DNA from: an uncultured Ignavibacteriota bacterium
GTDB taxonomy: Bacteria; Bacteroidota; Ignavibacteria; UBA10030; UBA8401
Length of the DNA: 64,000 nucleotides
Assembly: GCA_903884005.1 (NCBI GenBank)
Contig: CAISDA010000035.1
Coordinates: forward strand, 21,469 to 85,468
Reading direction: 5' to 3'
Below are positions 27,019 through 36,014 of the stretch, in pieces. Below the pieces are notes generated by a model. That model saw only the letters and a program-made list of their open reading frames with translations. It was not told the DNA's origin and ran no database searches. A program made the translations under genes and the position numbers. The first letter of the stretch is position 1; every line of letters starts with the position of its first letter.

Positions 27019-27375
27019 TTGCCCAAAAGACACGTTACAACCGCGATTCTTTTCGTTCTGTTCGCCGCTGCAGCGGTTCCGGGATGCTCACAGCGCAGAG
27101 GCGCCGAAGCCGACAACGGGTTCACCGTGCTCTACGCCGAACTCATGCTGCTCAATGACCAGGAACGCTCCGCCCCCGCCGTGTCCGATTCGGCATACCG
27201 GCGGCATGCGGCAGATATCCTGACGGCACACGGCACGACGCGCGCGGACTTTACGATGAAATCAAACGTGCTGATGCAGGATGACCGGGCATGGAGGGAT
27301 TTTCTCGGCAGGGTCTCGCTTGTCTTCGACAGCCTTAAAACCGTGCGCGCGTTGCCGCCGAAGCAACAACCTTGA
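27019..27375 (+). CDS. Small lipoprotein, unknown function
   Basis: A 118-residue protein starting with TTG at 27019 (AGAGAA 7 bases upstream). A signal peptide ends in a lipobox-like AVPGC, with the lipidated cysteine at residue 23. The remainder (YAELMLLNDQERS; HAADILTAHGTTRADFTMKS; RAWRDFLGRVSLVFDSLKTV) is helical and resembles the DUF4296 type of small Bacteroidota lipoprotein, a match I hold with low confidence. It diverges from efp across a 105-base gap. Confidence 0.6.
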   Translation: MPKRHVTTAILFVLFAAAAVPGCSQRRGAEADNGFTVLYAELMLLNDQERSAPAVSDSAYRRHAADILTAHGTTRADFTMKSNVLMQDDRAWRDFLGRVSLVFDSLKTVRALPPKQQP

Positions 27376-27710
27376 ATCTTCGTCACTCTGGAATCAGTGA
27401 AGAGGATCGTCGCGTAACTAATCGCCGTATTCTAGAGTTCATGTCATTATGAGGGAGCTCGAGCGACCGAAGAATCTCGCCGGCTGCCACCACGATGCAA
27501 GATTCTTCGCTTGCGCTCAGAATGGCAGAGTACGTATGTCATATGCAAGAAGATTCTTGGCGATGCCAAGATGCCTTACCTCAGGATGACAGTAATTTGA
27601 TGTCATCCGAATAAAGATAACCTCGTCAAGATGCTAACTTCAGAATGACAATTTTTTGGTACCATGCTGGGTAGGTACCATGATCACCGTATCTGCCCGC
27701 TTCGTGTGCA
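27376..27710. other. Intergenic region filled by dispersed repeat, 335 bp
   Basis: No gene seen. The region consists mostly of repeat locus B and a further diverged half-unit (27602-27651), between a plus-strand lipoprotein gene and a minus-strand stress-protein gene that converge on it. Confidence 0.7.
27443..27651. repeat. Dispersed inverted repeat, locus B
   Basis: The unit 27443-27527 repeats locus A (GTCATTATGAGGGAGC...GAAGAATCTCGCC and GATTCTTCGCTTGCGCTCAG) with a few substitutions. It is followed by the same secondary piece ending CAGGATGACAG (about 27546-27592) and by one more degenerate half-unit ending CAGAATGACA (27602-27651). Confidence 0.85.
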
Positions 27711-28214
27711 TCAAACGCGCTCATCGAGAAAATCTTTTTCCTTTTGACGCACAACCAGCACGGGGCACGGAGCCTTGCGGACAATTTTTTCGGCAGTGCT
27801 GCCGAAGAGAATATGTTCGACGCCTGTATGCCCGTGCGTGGCGACAATGATCAGGTCGATGTCGTTTTCAGCCGCGTATGCGGTGACTTCAACAAACGGA
27901 AGTCCGGTTTTCACGACGGCGGCGGCCGGCACCTGATCTTTGATCATCTCTGCGATCATGGCGTGCAGTTCCTCTTCGCCTTTCTTCCTCAGTTCATCCT
28001 CCACATTCGGAAAACCGACCTGGCCGAAACTGAAGTCGGCCGGGTATACCGTCGGCTCGACGACATAGAGCAGCGTCAGTGAAGCGCCGAACTGTTCCGC
28101 GAAGCGGAACGCATACTTCAATGCTTTTTTGGAATACTCGGAGAAATCGATCGGGACAAGAATTTTTTTGAGGCTCAGATGAGAGCCTCCCGGGGCGGTA
28201 TTCGCAGGTGACAT
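27711..28214 (-). CDS. Universal stress protein (UspA family, ATP-binding type)
   Basis: A 167-residue single-domain Usp protein. Strand 1 ILVPIDFSEYSKKALKYA carries the conserved Asp, and the C-terminal ATP-binding motif G-x2-G-x9-G-S is present in THGHTGVEHILFGSTAEKIV, followed by KAPCPVLVV. It is therefore of the ATP-binding class. The ATG at 28214 has AAGGAA upstream; the frame extends 11 codons further. It follows the cyclic-nucleotide-binding protein gene by 50 bases on the same strand, so the two may be stress-related partners. Role in the cell not specific. Confidence 0.9.
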   Translation of the reverse strand: MSPANTAPGGSHLSLKKILVPIDFSEYSKKALKYAFRFAEQFGASLTLLYVVEPTVYPADFSFGQVGFPNVEDELRKKGEEELHAMIAEMIKDQVPAAAVVKTGLPFVEVTAYAAENDIDLIIVATHGHTGVEHILFGSTAEKIVRKAPCPVLVVRQKEKDFLDERV

Positions 28215-28264
28215 GGCGGTATTCCTTCCAATAAGTGAGCGGGACAACCGATACCGTGCGCTCG

Positions 28265-28795
28265 TTACTTTTGAAGATCAGCCAACTGAGCGCGGAGTTT
28301 TGAAATTTCCAGGTTGCTGTTGCGCAGCCGTTCTCCCAGTAATTGGGCCAGCCCCAGCACAATCTTCAAACCGGCCGCGGGCGATTTTTCGATGATGTCG
28401 AAGAGATCGGGCCTGAAAAAACCGATCAACGCCGCCTCGGTATGAGCCACGACAGTGGCCGATCGCGGCGATTCATCGAGCAGTGCAATCTCGCCAAAAA
28501 AATCTCCCTCATGCAGCGCCACCAATTGTTTGGTCGATCCGTTTTCCTCAAGCAGCACATCGACGTCACCGCTTTCAATGACGTACATCCCGAGGCCGGG
28601 ATCGTTCTGGCAGACGATCGTTTCGCCCGCCTTATAGTTCCTCCGGTGCACGATGGAGGCGACTTGGCGCAGTTCCTTCGGTTTCAACGACTCGAAGACC
28701 GGTATCTTGGCGATCACGTCTTCGACATTCGACGCCTGGCGTCTGAATGGGAGCGCGTTCTTAATCTTGTGCAGCGGAAGGATGTCGATAGACAC
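28265..28795 (-). CDS. Cyclic-nucleotide-binding domain protein
   Basis: A 176-residue protein with one cNMP-binding domain (about residues 24-140: VFESLKPKELRQVASIVHRR, then GDFFGEIALLDESPRSATVVA, the phosphate-binding cassette). No helix-turn-helix follows; the C-terminus is a helix rich in leucine (LAQLLGERLRNSNLEISKLR) that could be a coiled coil. So it is a stand-alone ligand sensor and not a Crp-type regulator. I prefer the GTG at 28795, with GGAGA 9 bases upstream. An ATG at 28900, overlapping the ilvE stop by one base (TGATG), would add 35 poorly conserved residues. Confidence 0.75.
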   Translation of the reverse strand: MSIDILPLHKIKNALPFRRQASNVEDVIAKIPVFESLKPKELRQVASIVHRRNYKAGETIVCQNDPGLGMYVIESGDVDVLLEENGSTKQLVALHEGDFFGEIALLDESPRSATVVAHTEAALIGFFRPDLFDIIEKSPAAGLKIVLGLAQLLGERLRNSNLEISKLRAQLADLQK

Positions 28796-28899
28796 AGAGA
28801 TCGTCTCCGAAAGTTGTGGGTCTGTCCAATAGTAAGAACAATTTTTGAGAAAAGGAAGTGCAGACGCGTCCGCGTCAGTGACGCGGGCGCAGTCCGTCA

Positions 28900-29817
28900 T
28901 CACACAAAATTCAGCCAGCCGTGCGGATCCTCTCCGCCTTCGACCACCGCGAAGAACCGCTTCTGCAGCTCGCGCGTCACGTCGCCCAGGGCGCCCGTTC
29001 CGATCTTCATCCGGTCGACGGAGCGAATCGGCGTGATCTCGGCAGCCGTGCCGGTGAAGAACACCTCGTCTGCAATGTAGATCATTTCGCGCGGAATGAG
29101 CATCTCCGAGATCTCGATGCCGGCGTCCTTGGCGAGCTGCATCACCGATGCTCGCGTGATGCCGGGCAGTATGGAATTGATGAACGGCGGCGTGAAGATC
29201 TTCCCGTCCTTCACGACGAAAATATTTTCTCCGCTTCCTTCGCTCACATAGCCATTCACGTCCAGCGCAATGCCTTCGGCGTACCCGTCGGCGATCGCTT
29301 CCATCTTGATGAGCTGCGAGTTCATATAGTTGCCGCCGGCTTTTGCCATGGTCGGTATGGTATTGGCGGCGTTGCGGTTCCACGACGCGAACCGGACATC
29401 GATCCCTTTTTCAAGCGCTTCGGCGCCGAGGTATTTTCCCCATTCCCACACCGCCACCGTGAAATCGACCGGACAGCCGAACGGATTCACACCGACATCA
29501 CCGTACCCGCGGTACGCGATCGGCCGTATGTAGCAGGACTTCAGGCCGTTCGCCTTGATCGTGTCCTTGATGGCCTGTTCCATTTCGGGGATCGTGTAGG
29601 GAATTTCCGAGCGGTACATTTTTGCGGAATTGACGAGACGGATCAAATGATCATCCAGACGGAAGATCGCCGACCCCCTCTTCGTTTCATAACAGCGGAT
29701 GCCTTCGAACCAGCTGCTGCCGTAATGGATCACGTGGGAGAGCACATGAATTTTCGCTTCGTCCCAGTTGATGAGCGATCCGTTCATCCAGATTTTTTCG
29801 ACTTTTTTTACTGCCAT
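28900..29817 (-). CDS. ilvE: Branched-chain amino acid aminotransferase
   Basis: A 305-residue PLP-dependent transaminase of fold type IV that interconverts branched-chain amino acids and their keto acids. The PLP lysine is K159 in [12 protein letters not shown], and the family segments [34 protein letters not shown] and [12 protein letters not shown] are intact. Start at 29817: GAGGGAG lies upstream. The frame continues to 29883, but that part covers a repeat half-unit. The gene ends against the cyclic-nucleotide-binding protein gene. Confidence 0.93.
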   Translation of the reverse strand: MAVKKVEKIWMNGSLINWDEAKIHVLSHVIHYGSSWFEGIRCYETKRGSAIFRLDDHLIRLVNSAKMYRSEIPYTIPEMEQAIKDTIKANGLKSCYIRPIAYRGYGDVGVNPFGCPVDFTVAVWEWGKYLGAEALEKGIDVRFASWNRNAANTIPTMAKAGGNYMNSQLIKMEAIADGYAEGIALDVNGYVSEGSGENIFVVKDGKIFTPPFINSILPGITRASVMQLAKDAGIEISEMLIPREMIYIADEVFFTGTAAEITPIRSVDRMKIGTGALGDVTRELQKRFFAVVEGGEDPHGWLNFV

Positions 29818-29847
29818 GATCAATGCTCCCTCTTGCTTATGATTTTT

Positions 29848-29882
29848 AGATTCTTCGATCGCTTCGCTCCCTGATAATGACA
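29848..29882. repeat. Dispersed repeat half-unit, locus E
   Basis: AGATTCTTCGATCGCTTCGCTCCCTGATAATGAC-like half-site, the right arm only of the family found at 20312, 27443, 31102 and 35298. It sits directly upstream of ilvE. Confidence 0.65.
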
Positions 29883-29910
29883 CGGAATAGCGAGAACGGT
29901 GAGCAGTTAC

Positions 29911-31029
29911 TTAAATTGCGTTTTCGTACAAGCGGTACGTTTTGTACCGTTCACCCTTCATCATTTCCGCAGCACGGTTCATCATGATGTTGTCTTCGAG
30001 CACCCAGCTGGCTTCGCCGAATTTGTATCCCAATTTTTTCGCGCGCACGGCGGTCTCATAGAACAGCACACCGGACGCGCCCGACTTCTGATACTCGGGG
30101 ATCACACCAAGCACGATGACGCGCACGAGGTCGATCTTTTTCTTCTTCGTATAGAGGTGAAAAAGTCCGCTGAGCGTGCCGCCGTTTGTGTTGTATTTCA
30201 GCGCCATGTTGATATCGGGAAGCGCAAGGGCGAACCCGATGACCTCTCCCTTCGCTTCAGCCAGAATGATGAGGTCCGGCTCCACGATCATCTTCAGGTC
30301 CTTCGCAAGCGCGTCGAACTCGGCATCGGTCATCGGCACCGCGCCCCAGTTGCGCGACCATGCCTTGTTATAGACGACCTTGATGCGGTCGACATCCTCA
30401 TTGAAATGTTTCATATCGATGGGCCGGAACGTCAATCCGCCGCGTTCCTTGATGATGTCGTTGGCGCGGATGAAGCGCTCCGAATAGACCGTGCCCTGAT
30501 CGAGCAAGTACGCATAGAGATCCTTCACTTTCGTCAGGCCGTGCGTCTCGTACAGCTTCACGTAATATTCAGGATTGTACGTCATCATGACAACGGGCGG
30601 CTTATCGAAGGCGTTGATGAGCAGTCCGACCTCGTCGTTCACCGACGGGTTCATCGGGCCGCGCATGGCGGTCTTCCCTTTTGAGCGCAGAAATTTCTTC
30701 GCCTCGTCGAACAGCGCGTTGGCCACGTCCTGGTCGTCGATGCATTCGAAGAAACCGAAGAAGCCGATCGTATCGTGATGCTCCTTGTTATGATTCTCAT
30801 TCGTAATGCCGGCAATGCGGCCCACCACTTCGCCATCGCGCTCGGCAAGGAACATTTCCATTTCCGCATGCTGATAGAAAGGATTGTTTTTCTTGTCGAT
30901 CAGTTTGCGCCTGTCCATCATCAATGGCGGCACCCATGCGGGATTGTTACCGTAGATCTTCCAGAGGAAGCGTAAAAATCGGGTTTCATCTTTTTTTGAG
31001 CGAACGGGGCGGATAGTGAATGGTGTCAT
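29911..31029 (-). CDS. GNAT-fold acyltransferase, possible bacterial ceramide synthase
   Basis: A 372-residue cytoplasmic protein with GCN5-related acetyltransferase elements: EMEMFLAERDGEVVGRIAGI (about 55-75) and a C-terminal GNAT-like segment (IILAEAKGEVIGFALALPD, then VLGVIPEYQKSGASGVLFYE). A conserved central block is AMRGPMNPSVNDEVGLLINA. The protein is longer than an ordinary GNAT and resembles two such domains. It lies 287 bases from a serine palmitoyltransferase-like gene on the same strand. The bacterial ceramide synthase bCerS of Caulobacter is a GNAT-related protein next to serine palmitoyltransferase, so N-acylation of a sphingoid base is a reasonable inference, not proof. Confidence 0.7.
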   Translation of the reverse strand: MTPFTIRPVRSKKDETRFLRFLWKIYGNNPAWVPPLMMDRRKLIDKKNNPFYQHAEMEMFLAERDGEVVGRIAGITNENHNKEHHDTIGFFGFFECIDDQDVANALFDEAKKFLRSKGKTAMRGPMNPSVNDEVGLLINAFDKPPVVMMTYNPEYYVKLYETHGLTKVKDLYAYLLDQGTVYSERFIRANDIIKERGGLTFRPIDMKHFNEDVDRIKVVYNKAWSRNWGAVPMTDAEFDALAKDLKMIVEPDLIILAEAKGEVIGFALALPDINMALKYNTNGGTLSGLFHLYTKKKKIDLVRVIVLGVIPEYQKSGASGVLFYETAVRAKKLGYKFGEASWVLEDNIMMNRAAEMMKGERYKTYRLYENAI

Positions 31030-31101
31030 AGAAAATATTTCAGAGTAATTGACCGTATTCCGTGAAATAAAATGATCTTCAACGAGTAATCTATAATCCC
31101 T

Positions 31102-31221
31102 GTCATTCTGAAGGAGCGCAGCGACTGAAGAATCTAAAAATGCTCATGACATCAGGCAGGATCAATTAATAGCTGGTACTGACGATCACCATTTTAGATC
31201 CTTCGCTTCGCTCAGGATGAC
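31102..31221. repeat. Dispersed inverted repeat, locus C
   Basis: The left arm GTCATTCTGAAGGAGCGCAG (31102) pairs with the right arm CTTCGCTTCGCTCAGGATGAC (to 31221), enclosing about 75 bases of unrelated sequence. It fills most of the 287-base gap between the acyltransferase and serine palmitoyltransferase-like genes. Confidence 0.85.
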
Positions 31222-31316
31222 ATTAATTTTGATGCACACTGAGTAATTACGAAAAAAAACGCCACGCACTACAGAGGAACGAGTCGGCGTGGCGTTTACA
31301 TCGGTTGACTACTGTG

Positions 31317-32513
31317 TCATTTAATTACGCCAAGTTTTTTCCCGACGGTGCCGCAAATTTCAAGGATCTTGTTAAGGTGGACCTCTTCGTGCGTGGCCAT
31401 ATAACTGGTGCGCAGCATTTCCATGCCCGGAGGCACGCCCGGGCGCACGAACGCGTTCACGAAGACGCCCGCCTGGAACAGTTCCTCGCACATCACCAGC
31501 GTCGCATCGGTATCGCCGATGATGATCGGCACAATGCCTGTCGTCGGGTCGCCGATCACATTGAAGCCGAGGCGTTTGAACCCTTCGCGCATGTACTGCG
31601 CGTTTTTATGCAGCTTTGTGATGCGTTCCGGCTCCGCTTCAAGAATGGTGAGGGCCGCAAGAGCCGCCGCAACCGAAGCGGGCGTCGGACTGGCACTGAA
31701 AATCAATGCGGGAGCATGATGCTTTAAATAGTTGATCACAGAGCGTGTGCCCACGACAAACCCGCCCAGGGATGCAAACGTTTTGCTGAACGTGCCCATC
31801 GTCATATCGACATCGTTCTCAAGATTATAGTGACTGGCCGTGCCGCGGCCGCCCTTGCCGACCACGCCGGTCGCATGGGCGTCGTCCACGAGGATGCGTG
31901 CGCCGTATTTTTTCGCCACGGCAACGAGGTTCGGAAGATCCACGAGCTCGCCCGAGGTGCTGAACACGCCGTCTGTGACGATGAGCTTCCCGGATTCGGG
32001 CGATAGTTTGGAGATCACAGACTCCATGTGTTTCATGTCGTTATGCTTGTAGCGGATTACTTCGGCGGTCATGCCGATGGTCTGCATATTCGCCATCTGT
32101 ATACAGGCATGATTGTCTTTGTCCGAAATGACGTATTCGCCCCGCTGCACAAGCGTGGGTATGATCCCCTGCGCGGTCTGGTATCCGGTACTGAAGAGCA
32201 GGCAATCTTCGGTTCCATGAAATTTCGCGAGGCGGGCTTCCAATTCGATGTGGAGATCGAGCGTACCCGTCAAGTAACGCGAACCGGAACATCCCGTGCC
32301 GTATTTTTGAACCGCCGCAATGGCAGCTTCTTTCACTTTGGGATGGGCGGTGAGCCCGAGATAATTATTTGAGCCTGCCATGATCACATGGCGGCCTTGC
32401 ATGATCACTTCCGGACCCTCATTCGCTTCGATCGGACGGAAATAGGGGTAGTAGCCTGCAGCTTTTGCTTCGTCTGCACGGGTGAACGCCTTACACTTGT
32501 CGAATAAATCCAA
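31317..32513 (-). CDS. Serine palmitoyltransferase-like alpha-oxoamine synthase
   Basis: A 398-residue PLP enzyme of the alpha-oxoamine synthase family, which condenses an amino acid with an acyl thioester. PLP lysine K244 is in [14 protein letters not shown]211/H213 (VDDAHATG) and the stacking H135 (DKDNHAC) are present, with [10 protein letters not shown] and GSGSRY-like [11 protein letters not shown]. In Bacteroidota the close relatives with KHNDM and YPYFRPIE are serine palmitoyltransferases (ketosphinganine synthesis); 2-amino-3-ketobutyrate ligase or 8-amino-7-oxononanoate synthase are alternatives. I take the TTG at 32513 as start: AGGAG lies 6 bases before it and it gives [15 protein letters not shown], the usual family N-terminus, rather than the GTG at 32540. 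Confidence 0.82.
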   Translation of the reverse strand: MDLFDKCKAFTRADEAKAAGYYPYFRPIEANEGPEVIMQGRHVIMAGSNNYLGLTAHPKVKEAAIAAVQKYGTGCSGSRYLTGTLDLHIELEARLAKFHGTEDCLLFSTGYQTAQGIIPTLVQRGEYVISDKDNHACIQMANMQTIGMTAEVIRYKHNDMKHMESVISKLSPESGKLIVTDGVFSTSGELVDLPNLVAVAKKYGARILVDDAHATGVVGKGGRGTASHYNLENDVDMTMGTFSKTFASLGGFVVGTRSVINYLKHHAPALIFSASPTPASVAAALAALTILEAEPERITKLHKNAQYMREGFKRLGFNVIGDPTTGIVPIIIGDTDATLVMCEELFQAGVFVNAFVRPGVPPGMEMLRTSYMATHEEVHLNKILEICGTVGKKLGVIK

Positions 32514-32683
32514 TGAGTACTCCTGACGGCAGTAGGACACGATAGAAAATTATGGCTGAGCCCGGAAGTTTCCAGGTGCGCATAATTTGATTATTACAAA
32601 CCTTTTCAATATACTCTAATTGCTTAAAAAAGTCAAAAATGTGTACAATTTTCCCGATGCACCACACTCACATTGAAGGCCAT

Positions 32684-33670
32684 ATGACCAAGATTGCATT
32701 TGTCACAGGCGGCACCGGGTTTATCGGCAGCCATCTCGTGGAGCGATTGCTCGCTCAAGGATATACCGTACGCTGCCTGGTGCGCGACCCGAAAAAACCG
32801 GGATACCTCGCCCGCCTGCAGGTTGAACTGTATTACGGCGATCTTTTTTCCACCGATGTGCTCGAACAGGCGATCCACGGGGCGGACTACGTATACCATG
32901 TCGCAGGCGTCGTCGCGTCGAAGACGAAGGAGGGCTTTTACCGTGGAAACCGCGATGCGACGCGGAATATCATTGAAACCGCAGCCCGCGTGAACCCATC
33001 GCTGAAAAAATTCATCCATATCAGCAGCCTCGCAGCGGTCGGCCCGGGCGAGGGCATGACACCGGTGGATGAATCCACGCCATACCACCCGATCACCACG
33101 TATGGCAGGAGCAAGATGGAGGCTGAACGTGAAGTCCTGAAATTCAGCACTGTGCTTCCCATCACGATCGTGCGGCCGCCGGCGGTCTACGGCCCCCGCG
33201 ACCCGGCAACATTCGATTTTTTCAAAACAATCTACGGCGGACTGGAACCGATCGTCGGATTTTCGGATAAATATGTCACGCTGGTCCATTCAAGCGACCT
33301 CGTGAGCGGCATTGTGCTGGCCGGCGAGAGCGGCGTGTCTGCGGGGCAGACGTATTTTCTCGGCAGCGAAAAGATCTATTCCTGGAACGAAATCGGCACC
33401 GTCACAAAAACCGTGATGGGAAAGAAGGCCTTGCGTATTCGGCTGCCCGAACCGCTGGTCTATGCCGTTGCGGCGACAGTGGGTTTTTTCGCGTCATTCG
33501 GCAGCAAACCCTCGGTCCTGAATTTTGAAAAAGGGCGCGACATGGTGCAGGGCAACTGGACCGTGGACGTGGGCAAAGCCAAGCGAGATCTCGGATACAA
33601 ACAGGAAATGGATCTCGCCGAGGGAATCCGTCAGACCGTGAAATGGTACATCGACAACAAATGGATGTAG
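32684..33670 (+). CDS. Extended SDR dehydrogenase/epimerase, CerR-like
   Basis: A 328-residue NAD(P)-binding protein. The glycine-rich GGTGFIG is at residues 9-15, catalytic Y140/K144 (TTYGRSKMEAE) follow ISSLAAVGP, and RPPAVYGPRDPATFDFFK marks the extended SDR fold. The segment IVGFSDKYVTLVHSSDLV matches that of CerR-type enzymes from Bacteroidota, which reduce the keto group in bacterial ceramide synthesis. It is divergent from the serine palmitoyltransferase gene over a 170-base gap, which supports the assignment but does not prove it; a sugar epimerase is possible. AAGG lies 4 bases before the ATG; an in-frame ATG at 32639 is further upstream. Confidence 0.75.
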   Translation: MTKIAFVTGGTGFIGSHLVERLLAQGYTVRCLVRDPKKPGYLARLQVELYYGDLFSTDVLEQAIHGADYVYHVAGVVASKTKEGFYRGNRDATRNIIETAARVNPSLKKFIHISSLAAVGPGEGMTPVDESTPYHPITTYGRSKMEAEREVLKFSTVLPITIVRPPAVYGPRDPATFDFFKTIYGGLEPIVGFSDKYVTLVHSSDLVSGIVLAGESGVSAGQTYFLGSEKIYSWNEIGTVTKTVMGKKALRIRLPEPLVYAVAATVGFFASFGSKPSVLNFEKGRDMVQGNWTVDVGKAKRDLGYKQEMDLAEGIRQTVKWYIDNKWM

Positions 33671-33817
33671 CAAACGGGTGCCGCGTCGTGTTGACCGATT
33701 TTTGCAGGGAATACGACGCACGAACATTTTCGGCATTCAATGCCGATGCCTGTACGCATTTTGTTGTTTTTTTATGGATATTGTGAGTACTCATATAGCA
33801 AAGGCTGACTCTCAACG

Positions 33818-35236
33818 ATGTCCCGTCAACGACGCAATGATTTCTTAATACCGCTGTTAACCGTCCTCGCAGACCTCACGGCCATCGAGGCGGCGTTCCT
33901 CTCTGCGTATTGGATCCGTTTCTATTCCCGGCTCACATCCGTGTTCGAGGTCACGCTCGGCATTCCAGAGATCCGGGCATACATCATCAGCTCTCTGGTG
34001 ATGCTGCCTGTATGGCTGTTCGTGTTTCAATCGCGCGCGCTCTACGGCACACGCCGCAATACGCACATCAGCGATGAGATGTTCGCGGTGATCCGCGTCG
34101 TCACGATCTGCATGCTCTTCACCATGAGCGCGTCATTTTTCTACCGCGGCTTTTCATATTCGCGCGGCGTCTTCCTCCTGCTCTGGGTCATTTCGATCGT
34201 CCTGGTAACCATGGGCCGGTATGCTGTGATGGAATTTGAAAAATTTTTATACCGGCGGGGCCGCGAGTTAAAAACGGTCGCCATTGCAGGCAACCACACG
34301 ACAGCCGCGCTGCTCTATGCAAAATTGCGCGCCGAGCGATCGCTCGGGTACGACGTGCTGGGGTATTACGCCGAGGCTCCGGCCGAAGCACCGAGCGCAC
34401 TCGATTCTGCCGCCTACCTCGGCCCCATCGAGAGTCTGCGGGATGACATTCCGGTGAAGCGCCTGCAAGCGGTCCTCATCGCGCTGTCGTACGAGCAGCA
34501 CAGCCAGCTCCTGGACCTCATGCGGACGATGGAGGGATTGAATATCGATATGATGCTTGTGCCCGACGTGCTGGACATGATGACAAGCCGCATCCGCATC
34601 AAGGAGATCGGCGGCCTGCCATTCATCACGCTCAAAGACGTGCCGCTGTCCACATGGAACCGGATCACGAAGCGAGCCTTCGATCTTGTCGTCGCATCGA
34701 CGGTGCTCCTGCTGACATTGCCGATCACGGCGATTGTTGCGGTGCTCATCAAACTCACATCAAAGGGACCGGTCTTTTACGTCCAGGAGCGGGTCGGGCT
34801 CGACGGGGTCTCGTTTCCGATCATCAAGTTCCGTTCGATGCGTACAGACGCCGAAGCATCGACGGGGCCGGTGCGCAATAAAAAGAACGACAACCGCTCC
34901 ACGTGGATCGGGGGAATACTTCGCCGCACAAGTTTGGACGAACTTCCGCAGATCGTCAATGTCATTGCAGGACACATGAGCATCGTGGGCCCCAGGCCCG
35001 AACGGCCGTATTTCGTGCATCAATTTAAGAACGAGATTCCTCGCTACCTCGAGCGGCATCGGATGAAGGCGGGCATGACCGGCTGGGCGCAGGTGAACGG
35101 GCTCCGCGGCAACGCGCCGATCGACGAACGCACGAAGTTCGACATTTATTACATCGAAAATTGGTCTCTCGTGTTCGACATCAAGATCATCTTAAAAACG
35201 ATCCATGCCGTTGTCTTCGGGGAAGATGCATACTGA
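33818..35236 (+). CDS. Polyprenyl-phosphate sugar-1-phosphate transferase (WcaJ/WbaP family)
   Basis: A 472-residue membrane enzyme that starts a polysaccharide repeat unit by transferring a sugar-1-phosphate from a nucleotide sugar to undecaprenyl phosphate. Four N-terminal helices (about 10-150), a CoA-binding-like domain (about 150-265), one further helix (RAFDLVVASTVLLLTLPITA) and the catalytic bacterial-sugar-transferase domain (FRSMRTDAE; RRTSLDELPQIVNV; VGPRPERPYFV; GMTGWAQVNGLRG) are all present. Sugar type cannot be read from sequence. It is separated from the large polysaccharide region by about 6 kb of unrelated genes. Confidence 0.93.
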   Translation: MSRQRRNDFLIPLLTVLADLTAIEAAFLSAYWIRFYSRLTSVFEVTLGIPEIRAYIISSLVMLPVWLFVFQSRALYGTRRNTHISDEMFAVIRVVTICMLFTMSASFFYRGFSYSRGVFLLLWVISIVLVTMGRYAVMEFEKFLYRRGRELKTVAIAGNHTTAALLYAKLRAERSLGYDVLGYYAEAPAEAPSALDSAAYLGPIESLRDDIPVKRLQAVLIALSYEQHSQLLDLMRTMEGLNIDMMLVPDVLDMMTSRIRIKEIGGLPFITLKDVPLSTWNRITKRAFDLVVASTVLLLTLPITAIVAVLIKLTSKGPVFYVQERVGLDGVSFPIIKFRSMRTDAEASTGPVRNKKNDNRSTWIGGILRRTSLDELPQIVNVIAGHMSIVGPRPERPYFVHQFKNEIPRYLERHRMKAGMTGWAQVNGLRGNAPIDERTKFDIYYIENWSLVFDIKIILKTIHAVVFGEDAY

Positions 35237-35297
35237 GGTGTGAATCAGATCCTTCGCTTCGCTTTGAATGACATCATTGGTAGACTCTATAAAACCT

Positions 35298-35452
35298 GTC
35301 ATTCTGAAGGAGCTCAAGCGACTGAAGAATCTCGCCGGTTGCTAACACGATGCACGATTCTTCGCTTGCGCTCAGAATGACAGAGTACGCATGTTATTTG
35401 GATGAACCTTCTTTGCGCAGCCCAGATGCCATACTTCAGGATGACAGTGATA
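35298..35452. repeat. Dispersed inverted repeat, locus D
   Basis: An 84-bp inverted pair (35298-35381), nearly the same as locus A, with the same secondary unit after it (CAGGATGACAG at about 35440-35452). An additional right half-site (CTTCGCTTCGCTTTGAATGACA) stands just upstream at about 35250-35271. It fills the gap between the sugar transferase and the small membrane protein gene. Confidence 0.85.
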
Positions 35453-35505
35453 TGGGAGCGGCCTCTGTACTTTTTTGTTAACCACATATTTATCATCGAG
35501 ACACC

Positions 35506-35802
35506 ATGATCGCTCTTGTTATTTTTTACGTCCATATCATCGCCGTCACGGCGTTATTCACGTATCATTATCAGCGCGAGGGCTTCGGCGCGGGCATGCT
35601 GACGGTGGGATTTTTCGGAATTATTTTTGCGGTGGGCTGGAGCATTTCGACGCTCATCTTAAAGCTGCTCATCAGCGAAAAGGGACTCGGCATGATGGCC
35701 GATCGCAGCGCGTTGTCACTCGCGCTTCTCACAATGGCAGAAGCGGTCTTCTATCACTTGTACTATCGCGGCAGCGATGAAAAGAAAACGACGGCGGCGT
35801 GA
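35506..35802 (+). CDS. Small membrane protein, unknown
   Basis: A 98-residue protein with a clear transmembrane helix at the N-terminus (IALVIFYVHIIAVTALFTY), a second (GFFGIIFAVGWSISTLILKLL) and a weaker third (ALSLALLTMAEAVFYHLYY), ending in a charged tail EKKTTAA. No family recognised. It follows the locus D repeat and stands alone, so its function cannot be guessed from neighbours. Confidence 0.7.
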   Translation: MIALVIFYVHIIAVTALFTYHYQREGFGAGMLTVGFFGIIFAVGWSISTLILKLLISEKGLGMMADRSALSLALLTMAEAVFYHLYYRGSDEKKTTAA

Positions 35803-35913
35803 TGATGCAGGTGATCGGCGGCAGGCCATGCGCATGTAATACACCTGGGCACCTTGCACCGCTTCGCGACACAGGCTCACTGGCCGTGCTCTTAAGCACC
35901 ACGTTCTAATGTA

Positions 35914-35934
35914 GGGCGAGCTAACAGCTCGTCC
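35914..35934. repeat. 21-bp palindrome, copy 3
   Basis: Same element as copies 1 and 2 with one substitution in the right arm (AGCTCGTCC); here the pairing extends outward by TA on both sides. It lies 81 bases downstream of the phosphoesterase stop codon. Confidence 0.8.
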
Positions 35935-36014
35935 TACACGCACCAATGCAACGGCAGCGGGTTTCTTCGGGAAAAATTTCGCAGAGGATGTTCAGTGTCA
36001 CCCGAAACAGCTCA

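Noticed and set aside
28837..28900. Inverted repeat CCGCGTC/GACGCGG just after ilvE as a possible terminator
   Set aside because: No T-run follows it; it may simply reflect the GC-rich sequence upstream of the cyclic-nucleotide-binding gene.
28921..29874. Plus-strand open frame of 317 codons opposite ilvE
   Set aside because: Antisense shadow of a gene with an unmistakable PLP lysine motif.
29818..29883. Longer N-terminus for IlvE
   Set aside because: The extra 22 codons come from a repeat half-unit and there is a good ribosome-binding site at the internal ATG.
32633..33289. Minus-strand open frame of 218 codons opposite the CerR-like gene
   Set aside because: Shadow of the extended SDR gene, which has the Rossmann and YxxxK motifs.
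33700..33780. Hairpin GGCATT/AATGCC near a T-rich stretch after the CerR-like gene
   Set aside because: The stem is only 6 bp and the T-run is interrupted and offset, so it is not a convincing terminator.
35314..35535. Minus-strand open frame of 73 codons
   Set aside because: It lies in repeat locus D and encodes the same repeat-derived CHSERKRRIVHR-like sequence as locus A.
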